Source: Holtermannia corniformis (Eukaryota > Basidiomycota > Tremellomycetes > Holtermanniales). Taken from it: a stretch of 64,000 nucleotides of DNA. Of the stretch, positions 33,907-46,500 are shown in pieces; position 1 is the stretch's first letter; each line of letters begins with the position of its first letter. Location: the NCBI GenBank assembly GCA_001599935.1, contig BCIJ01000003.1:828424-892423 (forward strand), written 5' to 3'. A program made the translations under genes and the position numbers. The notes under the pieces were generated by a model, which searched no databases, was not told the origin of the DNA, and saw only the letters and a list, made by a program, of their open reading frames with translations.

Positions 33907-33908
33907 CT
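33877..33908. repeat. pentanucleotide microsatellite (CATGC)n / (CTATG)n
   Basis: Four CCATG units are followed by two CTATG units and a partial one. Confidence 0.85.
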
Positions 33909-35251
33909 ACACGCCTTGTTCTCTTGTTCCCTCCTGCTTGGAATCCCATGTCCAGAACCAGCGTCCCATCCGGACCCTGTCGCCCCCGCCCTCGCCCTCG
34001 CCCTCGCCCTCGCCAGCTCGAGTCCGGATCCGGGTCCGAGCTAGCCACCCAAGTCTATACAAGCGCCTGAACACGGCCAACCATTCGACCATCTGTGCCC
34101 CCCTCGAACCAGCGTCCGCACGCGACCGTACCCGTCGCCAAACCCAGCGCGCGACGCCACGATCGCGCGTCTGTGCCGCATAGCGCAAGACAAGTTTCAA
34201 GCTCTCGTCACTCGCATGCTCATACTGGCGTTCAAACGCCTCGATCAGGCTTCTAGCGCGCGCTGCGCGCAGTGGATGCGCACGCACAGAGTGGTGGCGG
34301 AGGATCAGATGGAGTGTTTTTGACGATGGCAGGATATCGGGCGGGAGGGCGATGGTGGTGGCGGCGGGGAGGTCGGGCGCGAGAAAGTGGTGGAGGATTC
34401 GACGGAGGTATTGTTTCTTGCTGCCGGTGGTTCGGGGCTGGGTCTGGATCTCGTGGATGAACGGGATCGCTTGGATCGTTTCGGCTAGCTGGATGGTGGC
34501 GCCTGGCATTCGGAGCGCGAACCGGATCAGGTCGATGTATAGCGAGGGAGTCAGCAGGTTGCGCTTGATTGCTGCGGTGAGGTATTGCGGGATCTCGTCT
34601 TGCTCTTTCTCTCTGCTTTGGCCTTTGCCTACTGGTCTCCCGTTGAGCTTTACTTTGCGCGCGTCCAAGGCGGCTTGTACGCGCTGTTGACGCTCGCGGT
34701 AGCGTTCCCAGGCGCGCTCAATCTCGAGTCGATCGAGCGGTGGCAGCTGGCGGCGTTCTGCCCGGATATGGGATAGGTGTGCGAGTGCGTGAGTGGGTTG
34801 GTTTGCGCGCAGGTGCAGTGTTTGCAGTTGGCCTATGGTTGGCGATGGCGCGGGGCGCTGCGGTAGAGAGGGGATTAGAGCGGGAAGGGTTGGGTGCTTG
34901 TTGCGCTCTGGTAGGGCCTGTGCGCGCGCCAGTGCGACAGCTAGCAGGTTGGTTTTTGGTTTAGCGATCGACTGCACGGTACGCTGCGCTGGTGCTGGTG
35001 CAGGAGCTGCTTCTGAGACTGCTGGTCCCAGCGGTTGGGACGTCCAACGCTGTTTCGACGGTCCCGCAGCAGGCTGTGGCCGCTCATGCACTGTGAGCAG
35101 TCAGTCCTCAGCCGTGCTACACGCACTCGAACCTACTCGCGAGTGCCGGCCTGTACTCGGACTCTGCGTACGCGGCGACCGTCCGAAGCTGGCGCCTGCA
35201 CGCTGCGCATACGAGCCGTGTGCGTGCGCCGACGGCTGCATTGTATGGCAT
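33907..35251 (-). CDS. hypothetical Arg/Leu-rich protein with likely mitochondrial presequence
   Basis: Two exons (35251-35137 and 35090-33907) encode 432 residues. The first exon supplies a basic, Ser/Ala/Arg-rich start without acidic residues (MPYNAAVGARTRLVCAACRR), typical of a mitochondrial targeting peptide. The rest is Pro/Ala-rich, then strongly helical with many Arg and Leu (YLTAAIKRNLLTPSLYIDLI, LKLVLRYAAQTRDRGVARWV), a pattern seen in helical-repeat RNA-binding mitochondrial proteins. A Gly-Glu run (GEGEGEGEGGG) near the C-terminus comes from a CGCCCT microsatellite at about 33987-34014. The long unspliced frame alone would lack the presequence. The helical repeats hint at a PPR-like fold, but no clear motif is seen, so the function stays open. 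Confidence 0.65.
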
Positions 35252-35952
35252 CCGTCGAGCGCTGTCTGGCCGTGTCTCCTCTCAACTGTCCATGGTGCTG
35301 CTGCGGTGACTTTACGGTGCTCTACCACGTCACTGCCACGTCATTCCTCACTATCGGCCGGTCCAAACCCCGTCGATTCGGAAATGAACCAGGAGAACGT
35401 CACCGGGTGCTCGGTTTGCTTTCAGAACCTACTGCACCGCACACTCCCCGTCTCACCCTTGTACAGCGCTCAGGGCCATCAACACACTGCAAACAGTTTA
35501 CTCACGAAAAAAAGGTGAGTCGGTTACCGGCCTCGGCGCGGCGCGCGGGGCAAAGGACGTCACTCTGAAATCTCGACGTCTGAGCGGGCCGGTCGTCCGT
35601 CCGTCCGCGAACCGTCCATCAGTGTCGCATCGGCTTGGACGAGCATCCAACCGTTGACAGTATTGGCGTTGGACTGGTCGTCGGAACGCACAGACGCTCT
35701 GCCGCTCGAGCCGCCGAGGCCGACTCGACGTCATCCGTCCGTTACTGTCACTGACCGACGTGTGCTCTTTTCCATCCTATCCACGCTACATCGACACTGG
35801 CTCCCTCACCCATCAATCCATCTACCAACCCGGTTAAATCGGATCGCTCATCGCTGCCGGGTTTGAACCATCGGACACCTCGCATCGCATCGCATCGGTG
35901 CTCACTCAAACGCTCGACCCGCCCAAACTCAAACAACGCAAACCCCAACGCA
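35252..35952. other. intergenic region, promoter of the G6PD gene
   Basis: About 700 bp between divergent starts. The last 60 bp before the G6PD ATG contain repeated CGCATCG units (35880-35897). No coding frame is credible. Confidence 0.45.
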
Positions 35953-38900
35953 ATGGCCGACCGCCGTGACGCGCTCGCGCACGGCCAAACACCGCCGGCA
36001 CGCACGGCTTCACCATCGGATACTGACACGTACGACCGCACCATACCGCTAGACAGCTACCTCATGTCTGGCTCTGGCTCGATCCCGTCGATGCAGGCGA
36101 GCGGGGACGCGTTGAAGGATGAGACGATCGTGATTGGTGAGTGGCGCGGAACGAGTGGGGTGCCGTGGTCGCAAGGCTTCGACTGGTTGTCGTGCTCGAG
36201 CTATTGATTGCTATGTGTGCATTGGAGTGTGCGCTACTGCGCTGAAGAGGCCGGTCACGGAGAGGTCGTTTGCCAGCCATAGGGCCGGACGACCGCACTT
36301 TGCTGAGCTATCTCAGCGCACGGCCGCGCACGCTCAGGATGGAGAACCGCACGCTAGCGATTCGAGTCGTCTCAGACGCGTAGCGTCGATCAAGCTGAAA
36401 TCGATCAGAGACTTGGAGCACAGTCGCGAGCTGCCGACGATTGCAGTCCTGATGCGCACTCGCCAGTGCACCTGACCAACCGTCAAACCCCCCGGTTGAC
36501 AGGTGACTGGCATGGCGGACTGTTTTCGTACGGTCGTGCTCTACGCCGCGCCCTGTTTGACCGAGGGGACGAGATGGTCATGTAGTCGTCGATTGCCCGC
36601 GGCCAATCGCAGGCTAGCATCGAGCACGCATATCGACTTGCGGTTGGCTTGGATGACCAGGGGCATCGCGACTAGACTCATCAACTCGCATACGCCAAAC
36701 ACTCGCGTCGGCTTTTGCTCGTGCAGACTTGATCGGTCTCCAGCGGTCGATGGATCCTTCTCATGGCCCGGACCCTAGCACATATGGCCTACTCGGCACC
36801 TTTGTCGATGTGCAGGGCATCTAGCCAATGCCGGGTGCGCCAGATACCGACAAGTCTGGGTGCCGAGCCATATGCCGCCGAGGACGTGAGCCGCATCGAC
36901 TGCTTGATGCTTGGAAAAATGTAGCCGCCGCTCGGAAGCCCAGGCGCTCGCACCACTCTGGTCGTCACTGCGCTCAGCTTTACAAAGATCGCGGCGTGGC
37001 GCTCGAGTCGCGTCTTTGCACAGCTGAAGCTGGAGGTCGTGAGTGGTCGATGGAGTTGAACCGAGACAGTCATACGCTTGTCACCGTCTTCGCTCATCAG
37101 CAGCGTCATGCTACGGGCTGGAGTATAAGCGCTAGACACGCGTGCAAGGCTACGACAGCTCGTGAGAAACCGGCTGCTGGGGCTACTGCCGAGTCTGCTA
37201 CCGACGCCAACCGCGCGGCTCTGCCAGGCGCATTCGAGCACCGGCAGACTGGGAAGCTACAGCCTTTGTCGGGTGTTCTTGCACGCACCGAAGTCTGCTG
37301 CGCGGCCGGCTTCCCTTCAGAGACAAGCTATAGCTAGCTCCGTGTCGTGTGGTTGAGCCGGTCGTCACAATATGTGTAAGCAATCATCTTCGTCAACTCA
37401 GGCCGCTCAAAGCCTGTGCATGCGTTCTGGCATAACTGGGACTAAACGAATCTTGTGGGGCTCTGCATCTAGCTTGACTTTATCGTTGCTGCTGCTTGGC
37501 ACTCAGCGTCACTGCTTTTGTTCAATGGCAATGGCTGACATTACCTCAGTCCTCGGCGCGTCGGGCGACTTGGCCAAGAAGAAGGTCAGTTCTGAACGCC
37601 CTGTACGATCCCGACTGATCCTTGTAGACATTCCCCGCGCTCTTCGGTCTTTACTTGCAGGGTCACCTGCCCGAGGACTTGCACATTGTCGGTTATGCAC
37701 GAACAAGTAAGCCGCCAAGTCTGGTCGCGGCCCGGACTAACACGGCATAGAGATGGACGAGGCCGAGTTTCACAAGCGGTTGACATCCAACCTCAAGAAG
37801 CCAGAGGACGAGGAGCTCGCGAAAAAGTATGATGAAAAGCTCGAAAAGTTCAAGAAGATTTCGAGCTACGTTGCGGGGCCTTATGACGAGGACAGCGGGT
37901 TCCAAGAGCTCACCAAGCACCTGGAGGAGGTCGAGGGCGGGCGCAACAGCCAAAAGGCCAACCGGATCTTTTACATGGCCCTTCCTCCCTCCGTGTTCAT
38001 CGTCGTCGCAAAGGGTCTCAAGAAGAACTCGTACTCGAAGAACGGCGTGAACCGGATCGTGATTGAAAAGCCTTTCGGCAAGGACCTCGACTCGTGCCGC
38101 GAGCTCTTGTCGTCGATCAAGAAGGACTGGACCGAGGATGAGACGTTCCGGATCGACCACTACCTCGGCAAGGAGATGATCAAGAACCTGCTCGTCCTCC
38201 GCTTTGGCAACATGTTCCTCGAGTCGTCGTTTAACAAAAACTACGTGTCCAACGTGCAGATCACCTTCAAGGAGCCGTTCGGCACCGAGGGTCGTGGCGG
38301 CTACTTTGACGAGTTTGGAATCATCCGTGACGTCTGCCAGAACCGTTCGTCTGGTGATGACCTCGTGAGGGATACTGACCCGCGCAGACTTGCTCCAAAC
38401 GCTCTCTGTCCTTGCCATGGAGCGGCCCGTTTCGTTCTCTGCCGAAGACGTGCGTGACGAAAAGGTCAAGGTGCTCCGTTGCATCCCTCCGATTGCCCGC
38501 AAGGACACGCTGCTGGGTCAGTACGTCGGTGCCGATGGCAAGCCTGGCTACCTCGAGGACGACACGGTGCCAAAGGGCTCTGTTTGCCCGACGTTTGCTG
38601 CGTTGACGCTCTGGATCAACAACCCGCGATGGGAGGGCGTGCCGTTCATCATGAAGGCTGGCAAGGGTGAGTCGGTGTCCTCAAGAGGACTCTGCTGACC
38701 CTCGCAGCTCTCAACGAGGCCAAGGTCGAGATCCGTGTACAGTACAAGGACGTGACGCAGGGCATCTTTGCCGACATTGCCCGCAACGAGCTCGTTCTCC
38801 GCATCCAGCCGTCCGAGGCCGTCTACATGAAGATGAACTCGAAGACGCCGGGTCTCGTTACCCGTGCGATCCCGACCGAGCTCGACCTCACCTACAAGCG

Positions 38901-39156
38901 CCGATTCACCGACGCCAAGATTCCCGAGGCTTACGAGGCTCTCATCCTCGATGCGTTCAACGGCGACCACTCAAACTTTGTGCGCGACGACGAGCTCGAT
39001 GTCGCGTGGAAGATCTTTACTCCGATCTTGCACTGGATCGACGGCAAGGACGGTAAGCCACCCAAGCCCCAGCCGTACCCCTACGGCTCGCGCGGCCCCA
39101 AGGCGATCGACGAGTTCACCGAGGGTTACGGCTTCAAGCGCAGCAACCAGGGCTAG
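35953..39156 (+). CDS. ZWF1: glucose-6-phosphate 1-dehydrogenase
   Basis: Exons: 35953-36136, 37550-37584, 37628-37706, 37751 to about 38351, then to 38666 or so, and a last exon to the stop at 39154-39156. The N-terminus has a 50-residue non-conserved extension, then [20 protein letters not shown] with the NADP-binding GASGDL motif, built across the first intron. Conserved core: [32 protein letters not shown] (catalytic RIDHYLGKE), [20 protein letters not shown] and PFIMKAGK. The enzyme oxidises glucose-6-phosphate with NADP+ as the first step of the pentose phosphate pathway in the cytosol, supplying NADPH. Oddities: a 1413-nt first intron, and a Cys where RDVMQNH is usual. An intronic ATG could give a shorter N-terminus. 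Confidence 0.96.
36137..37549 (+). other. 1413-nt first intron of the G6PD gene
   Basis: The donor is GTGAGT at 36137 and the acceptor TTACCTCAG ends at 37549; joining restores the conserved [12 protein letters not shown] in frame. No convincing gene lies inside on either strand. An in-frame ATG inside the intron (about 37525-37533, MAMADITS) reads straight into the second exon. Confidence 0.7.
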
Positions 39157-39575
39157 TTAGTGTCGGTCGTGTCGGATCAGCTCAGAGCTGACACCAGCAG
39201 CTCGTGGCCTCAAACCAACATTGCGTCCAACCTCTAGGTGCCAAAGAAGCGAGCAGAGTGAGCAGAGTGAAGCAGTTGAAATCTTGTATTGCGCGCCGTC
39301 CTAGAGAGCTGTCGCCAATGTCATGTCATGAAGTCGAAGATCCGGGACGGACCTCCACTGAGCCGCCGTCGGCCCGGTGCACTCTTCTCCCTTGTCGCCG
39401 GCGACGGCACATGCTCTGGCGTGCGCTCCGTGTGTGCAAACCTCACCTTTCATCGCCAGGCTTCCTCGACGTCCGCTCGGTGTACAAGAGACAGCTGCCA
39501 GCCGGCTTCCAGTCACTGACCAACCAGCATCGATTGATATCACTTCGATCACCCACCGCCAAGGCATCAGCATAC
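39157..39575. other. intergenic region between G6PD and NADH pyrophosphatase
   Basis: About 420 bp; presumably the G6PD 3' UTR and the downstream promoter. A GAGCAGAGT direct duplication is at 39251-39268. Nothing else is seen. Confidence 0.45.
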
Positions 39576-41169
39576 ATGGGCGATAACATTGTAAAGTGAG
39601 TTCCATCAGCACCGCAGCCGAGCTCACGAGCAGTTTCTACGCGGGCGCTCCCCCGCTCAACCGCGTTTCGTTTCAGCGGACGTCAACCGACAAGCTCACG
39701 GCGCACTTGGAAAGCCCTAAAGCTAGATTCTTACTATTCAAGTGGGCACCCGAACCATCTCCTTGCGGCTGTATGCAAGATGAGCAGGAGACCAACGCTG
39801 ACCAGTGTCCTAACCCTCTTAGTCAAGGCCAACCGCTCTGCAAGAATGGCGAGCCGGGTGAATTGCTGTTTCTGAGCCGTAAGCAGGTAGAGCAGTACCT
39901 CGAGGGGTCGTTCGCGTGAGTACTTGAACGTACTTGAATATGGCTCAGCGTCCAGATCAACGCCCGAGTCGGCTACCGAATCCAAGCTGTACGAAGCAGC
40001 TCGGATCCCGTACACGCTCCCGACAATCGTGTTCCTGGGGATCGATGATCGACCCGACGTTTCGAAATCTTCCGTTCCGGCCGAGGTTGACCCCGAGCAT
40101 CCAGAGGGCGTGCCCTACTTTGCTGTAGACGTCAGTAGCATCGATCTCACGATACCCGGCGGTGGGTTCGTCGAGGGCCGTTCGGCCGGGTCCGTGCTGT
40201 CTGCTTGGGAAGCTGGCGTCTTTGCCGAAGCGCGTGCGCTGATTGACTGGAACGCTCGTAACAAGGTATGATGCGCGCTTACTCGGGTCCTACGCTGACA
40301 TGGCACAGTTTTGCCCAGCATGCGGATCACCCACATACTCACTCTGGGCAGGTTGGAAGCGTTGCTGCACGACCGCGCTTGCGCCCGTACCCGCAGGCAA
40401 GCAACCCTGTTTCTCCACCAAAGGCCTACACAACTTTGCCTACCCACGGACCGACCCGGTCATCATCATGGGCATCGTCGATCCAACGGGGGAAAAGATG
40501 CTGCTTGGCCGACAAAAGTCGTGGCCCAAGGGCATGTACTCGTGTTTGGCTGGCTTCATCGAGCCTGGAGAGTCATTCGAGGATGCCGTCCGGAGAGAAG
40601 TCTTGGAAGAGGCCGGGCTGGTCGTCGGTGCTGTCCGGTAGTGAGTCGCCTCTCAATATCCATCCCAGATCAGCTAACGCTCTAGTTCATCATCCCAACC
40701 TTGGTGAGTCAGTCGAGCGCTCTGGGATATCACCTGAGCTCGCAGGCCGTTCCCATCCAATCTGATGGTTGGGTGCTATGGCGTCGCCGACGCGTCTCAG
40801 AAGATCCGCCTGGACCTGGATAACGAGCTCGAAGGTGTGCATCCCACATCCATGAAAACCCGCGCTCACACGTAACCAGACTGCCAATGGTTCCCGCGCT
40901 CTGCGATTCAACAGCTTTTACAGACCGAGGCCGGTACGACGCTCTCGCATAGCGATCACAAAAAGCTCGAAGACAACGCCAACAAAGTCAACCTCGAACA
41001 AGCCAACGCTCTCGCACCAGCCGACAAGGCGCCCGGCGAGGGACTTGCTGACGCAGGGCAGACCAAGGGTCTTACACGTGTGCCGCCAAAGACGGCCATT
41101 GCCGGCCAACTCGTAGCCTTGTGGGCTGTGGGCGGGCTCAAACTCGAGGGCGAGGCGTGGGCACAATAG
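39576..41169 (+). CDS. NPY1: Nudix NADH pyrophosphatase with zinc ribbon (NPY1/NUDT12 type)
   Basis: The first exon (MGDNIV) joins FYAGAPPLNRVSFQR across a 42-nt intron. The N-terminal domain includes LPTIVFLGIDDRPDV. A zinc ribbon follows, FCPACGSPTYSLWAGWKRCC. The Nudix box is complete: GFIEPGESFEDAVRREVLEE, then AGL, with all metal-binding glutamates. SYSCLAGF-like MYSCLAGF precedes it, and the NADH-specific SQPWPFPSNLM segment follows (exon near 40680-40765). NADH pyrophosphatases split NADH or NAD+ caps into NMN(H) and AMP, mostly in peroxisomes or the cytosol. The C-terminal Asp/Ala-rich tail has no clear PTS1. The stop is 20 bp from the convergent RabGAP gene. Confidence 0.92.
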
Positions 41170-41189
41170 ACGCGTGGTATGCATGCATG

Positions 41190-43407
41190 CTATAGCAAAG
41201 CTTTATCCGCCTCGCCACTCTGCTTGAGTCGTTGCCAGTCTGATCGCCAGCCATTGAGTCTCGCCTTGAACCCCGGCTGATTGAGCATCTTGCGGATCCA
41301 GCGGAGGAGCGCGTCTTCGTCTTCTGGTACAAAGTAGGACGACAGCAAGAACAGCATGGTTTCAAACGTTGCGTTTTTCGAAGACAACGAGGCTGTTGAT
41401 TGCGTCAGCACTGGCCCCGGCACCGCATGGCGCGACTGACCCTTGAAAGCCCAGATGATAGCAAAGCTCATCAGGACCATGACGTCCTGGCCGTCGCAGA
41501 ACAGGGCGTCCCACAGCCGAAGCTGCGTCCGAAACGGGACCGTGTTGGAGAACAGAGTAATATACCACTTTGTCGCGTACGACGTGGTTGAGATCATGTG
41601 GGTTTGCTACCGACCGTCAGCTGTCTCCGACGCGCACCTGGGCCACTCACGAGTGCAGTATATACGTCTGGGATGAGGAATTCAACGAGGCGTTCTTGGA
41701 CGTAGATGGATTCGAGGAGACCGGGGAAGCCTTCGATGAAGACGGAATGCATGTCGTACGCAGAGTGAATGGCGACAAGCAGCGCGTACGCTCGCTACAA
41801 GCGTCAGTGTTGAGCCGGACGGCAAGCTTGACCGACCTCGGGATCAAAGTAGCAAAGCAGTGTAGCTGCAATCGGGCCCATGCCCTGGCAATAGCCACAA
41901 TCGGGGCAGAGCATCGAGAAGCAGTGTAGGACGTGGAAAAGTGACCGTTGACTGCGCGAGGGGTCAGCACTCGCTTCAATGACACGCGCAGTGACGTACC
42001 CCTGACCATAGCGGGTGTGAAACATGACATGGCCGATGATCGTTCGTGGGACGTCGAGGTCTATCTGCACGTCAAACTTGGAAGGCAGGTCCATGGCATG
42101 CTGTCACGGTCAGCGATCGCTACACAGTGACATGCACGAACCCGATAATCCTCTCCAAGCGACTCGGCCGTTTGCTTCTCCTTGCCCTTGCCACCCGCTT
42201 GCCGAGCGGCCGTGTCCTGGATCAATGTCCACCAAGCCGCCATCCGCCACCGATCCGGAATACCCTTGTACACCCTTCGTTGAAGCTGTGAGCGGTGTCA
42301 GCCGTCTTCTGAGAGGGATGGCTGTCACACCTTTGCGGCCGTCTCTGGGTTCCATGCCCATTCTCGCATGTTTCCACCTTGATCCTTGCGCTTGATGAGC
42401 AGCATCTTCTCCCATTTGCCAATCCGCTCGGCCTCCTTGGCTTTCTCGCGGCTATTCGAGACCGGTACCAACGGCGGCGTCTTGGGCGGCGGCTCTTCAG
42501 CACCGCCGCCTGGGCCATACGACAGAGGTTTGGGACTGGGTGGTGGAGCGCCACTCAACGATGAGCGTTGAGGTAGCTTTGGAATCTTGAGGAAGGGAGC
42601 AGTGGGTAGTAGCGCCAGGCGGCTTTCCGAACGTGTCTTGAGTGATTCGACGACGAAGCCATATCTGGCAATGTCAGTCAAAGAGATTCCCGGTCTTCAG
42701 CTCACCTGTCTAGGCTAGCCAGGACCTCGCGCTCCTTCTCACCCACTCGGTCACCCTTGTCACTCAGATGAACCGTCTGTCGCTTGTTCATCTGTGCTCT
42801 CTCCCGAGTGCGCTCAATGCCCTCATCCCAGCCGTCGCCGTAAACGCCTTCAACCTCCAACCTAGCATCTGTGCGCAATCAGCCGAGTTCCCTGCACCAG
42901 CCTTTACTCACAGGTCGACCGCACATGGAACGCGTCTGCCTCCTCGCCAGGGTACTGTGTGGACGCAAGCGACGACACGCTCGGGTTGCGCGCAAACGCG
43001 GCGCTCGACCCCATCACCGGGCTCGGGGTCGGGCTGAGACGATTGCGCTCCCTCTCTTCCGCAATCACCTCGCTCTGCCTCCGTACAGTCCCCCTCTCTG
43101 GACTGTTATCGGCCGTGATGGTGATTGGCGGGCCGAGGCTTGTTGACGAACTCGAGATGGACAAGAGCTTGCTTGAATCTCGATGGCTGCTGCGCAGGGT
43201 GCCCATCGGGCCTGACCACGAGCCGGCCGACATGCGCTCGCTGAGCTCCTCGACCTCTTCTATAGCGTCCGGTCTATGATTCTGCTGATCCCAGCTGTCC
43301 CGCGGGTCACCGTACAGTGAGAAGATGCCGGCGGCTTGGTTGGCGCTCTCCAGTGTGGATTCACGTTGGGTGCGCACTGGCGCCGAGCGGGACCCGTCGT
43401 GTGCCAT
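41190..43407 (-). CDS. TBC-domain Rab GTPase-activating protein
   Basis: The start is ATG at 43407 (MAHDGSRSAPVRTQRES). About 250 Ser/Pro-rich residues precede the TBC domain, which opens with VYKGIPDRWRMAAWWTLI. It contains the arginine finger (QIDLDVPRTI), the glutamine finger (CGYCQGMGPIAATLL), and the C-terminal half with MISTTSYATKWYITLFSNT and RLWDALFCDGQDVMVLMSFA. Both catalytic fingers are present, so GAP activity on a Rab is expected. The protein ends in a Lys/Arg-rich helix. Several short introns interrupt the TBC region; their exact joins were checked only at conserved motifs. It shares its strand with XRN1, whose stop is 167 bp upstream of this start codon. Confidence 0.9.
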
Positions 43408-43574
43408 GGCAGTGTCTGGCAAAGCACTTTACCACTTTGATGCTAGCAAACTGCACCCATCCTGGCTCGGTTGACACTGTTTGCGGTCGACGAGACGATG
43501 AACAAGACGACGATGCTTCGCTCGCGCTGATCATCACGTGCAAACGGTCCGTGCTCAGGTCGCATTGCATCAAA

Positions 43575-46500
43575 CTACGATGCAACCTCGGACGCCGACT
43601 TGGGAGGCCCACCACGGCCTCGGCCTCGACCTCTGATCCCACCTCTGCCTCTTGCAGCCGGCGCGCCGGTAGCAGCAGGCACATGCGGCTGGTGCGCAGG
43701 CTGTGCAACCGGCAAGATCCCTCCTCTTGTCACAAAGCCGCCACGCCCCCTGCCTCGTGATGGCCCAGCAGCGGGGTGCAGACCCGCATGAGTCTGCGCC
43801 GGGGGAGAAATATGCGTCGCGCCAAGTCGACCCGTCAATGCAGATGCCATTCTTGAGCGATGGTCGTGCACAACGTGTTGCTGCGGGGCGCGCGGAGGGC
43901 GAATCGCACCCTTGGTCGCGTTGCCGTACTGCAGGTCGCCAGTCGGTGCACGAGGGACACGGTTCGGGTTGGCGAGGATCGCGACGCTCTGGTTGGCGGC
44001 CGGACGGAAGTAGTTGGACGGGATGACGGGCTGTGGGCCGAGCCTGGGGACGAAAGGCGCCGCCGTGTTGGATGGGGCAGGAGGAGCACCGATCCGGGCC
44101 TTGAACTGCTGGTCGGTAAGGTTGAGGCAGCCAGCGAATGGCACAGTCGAGCCGCGGTACTCGGAACACCTGATAGGCACGTTAGCACATGCCACCCTTT
44201 GGAAGAGCCACTTACCTGCCGCCCAAAGTCTCACCGCCCATGAATGGCACATCCCACACGACGTCAATCGAGGTAGAGTTGAGACCGACGACGACGCCCT
44301 TCATGCCAAGCGGGACACCGCCAGCAGCAGCCTCGCGGACCATGACAACACGATCACCGAGGCGGAAGGTCTGCCCTTGCAACCGGTGCGGAGATTGCGA
44401 TGGCTTGAGCACCGCCTGCCGCGGAATCGCCTGAATCAGAGCGCGCTTGAGGCCGGCGTGCGTCTTGTCCACCTGAAACTTGGCAGCAAGCTCTTCGACC
44501 TTTTGCACAGTTTCCTGAGCGGGTCAGCGCAGGTCAAGCTTGATCCGATATCAACGCACCTTTTCAAGCTGCTCGGCAAACAATGAAACGGGCTCAAAGT
44601 CACTGACACCGCGCTCCTTGAGCCACTTCTGCACGTCCTTGATGTATTTGTCCGGGTTCTCAATCCCGGGCAAGATCTCACGCGACGAGATGATCCCATG
44701 GCCTTGACTGTCGAGGTTTGTGAACAGGGCGGGGAACATTTCCTACGTAAGGGTCAGGACGATCCACGACTACGGTTCACAACTCACCTTGTAGTCAAGC
44801 AAGAGGGCCGTGGCCTGATCTGAAAACTCCCACCCGCGGTCATTCTTGCGCGAGTAGCCAAGCACCTTCATGCCCTTGCTCTCAAACTTGAGGCTCAGGC
44901 CGACGTTGACCTTGCCGCCGACGTCACAAGCAACGAGCAGGCTCGATGTGATGCGGGAAAACGCAAGAGCAGAAATGTGAAGCTGGCGCGCGATCGCAAA
45001 CGACGGCTTGTACGACGATCCTGGGCGCAGGTTGACAATCTTTGTAAACTCGGCATTCTCACGGACTTCGTTGGGGAAGAACTGGGACGTGTCAGTGGTG
45101 GTTCTGCCGAAGCGACTGGACTGACAGCAATGTTGATGTTGAGCGCGTCATTGGTGACAGACTTGACCTGGGCTGCGACACCGTAGGCGTGATCGCCGAG
45201 GAAGATGACCTTTTCGCCAACGGGGAACTCGTCGGTCATTGGCGTCGCTGCTTGTTCCTACAGAGAGTCAGCATTGCGTGGCTTGGCAGGGCCACACTGA
45301 CGATATAGCGCTCATCCTCGTACGCAACCGAGTCAACAGCGAGCTGGTACGCTAGGTCATACTCCTTGTCCGGCCCTTCATAGTCCTTGACCAAAGCACC
45401 GTTGTCCAGACGCTTGAGCCCTGCGACGTGTCAATCGTGCCTCTGAGCAATGAACGTAGCGACCCACCCTTGAGCGGTCGGACGTGCAACAAAATGTCGA
45501 CATGGCCAATCAGGACGCCAAAGCGCTTCGAGTAAAAGTGTTCCAGCCTCTCCGTCTTCTTGCGGAAATCGACGGCGCGAATGGCCGTATGCGAGTTGGC
45601 GACCGGCTTGATCGCTTTCCCAATCTGCTGCAACTCATACTTGAACATGTCATCCGAGACGGCAACAACAAGCCCTTCTTGCAGGAACGGCCAGCCGAGG
45701 AAAACGCGTTGACCGCATTTCTTGGCGGCTACGTCGGCCGCCTTGGTTTTCTCCGTCTTGCTCGTAATAGTAATGACCATTGACGGGTTACGGCTGTCTG
45801 CCTGGAAGACGCTGACACTGTGATAGCCGAGTGTAGCCTGGTGTGGCAGCGTGTTGATCGATGGGAAACCAGCGAGTGCCGAAGCACCGAGCTTGACACC
45901 CTCGCGAAGGCCAAAGATGAGCTGGACCTCGCCGCCAAGTGTTGGCAAGTTGAACGGCTCGACGAGGCACTTGCACTTGACGAGGTCAGGCAGGAAGCCG
46001 GGAAGTGACGAGGGGTATAGCGTTTCCGCCGTCTCTTGGTATGTAAACGCCGAGCTGAGCTGTCCCATCTTGTTGCGCGACTGCTCTTCGGGCGTGAGGC
46101 GGTGATCGCGACCTGGCTCGTCAGCTCCTTCCCATGGGCGTGGCAGCCAGACTCACTAGCCATGGCGCTCAGCAAGCGCTTCTCGTCAATGAACGGGATC
46201 TTGACGACCGCCTCCCAGTCCTGTTTCTTGCCGTTCATGTCTTGTTCAAAGTCGATCGGGTAGAAATCGATGATGGGCGATGAATCCTCGTACATGAGGT
46301 CCTGTGACAGTCAGTAATGAGCGAGATGTTCGTATATCAACTGACTCGGTATGCAAGCGGTACATGGTCTCGGCTCTCTTCCGGCAAGACGCCCATCAAC
46401 TGCTGGAACGGCTTGAATGGCTGACCCAGCTCAAAGTCGAATCGGAAGCCCGCGATGTCTTTGAGATCTGCTCGGGTCAGTAACGTTGGTTTTCAATAAT

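Noticed and set aside
34793..35518. Plus-strand frame of 241 codons
   Set aside because: It overlaps the minus-strand mitochondrial-type gene and its promoter; Cys/Arg-rich random composition, no motif.
36789..37241. Minus-strand 150-codon frame within the G6PD intron
   Set aside because: No ordered pattern or motif; probably chance.
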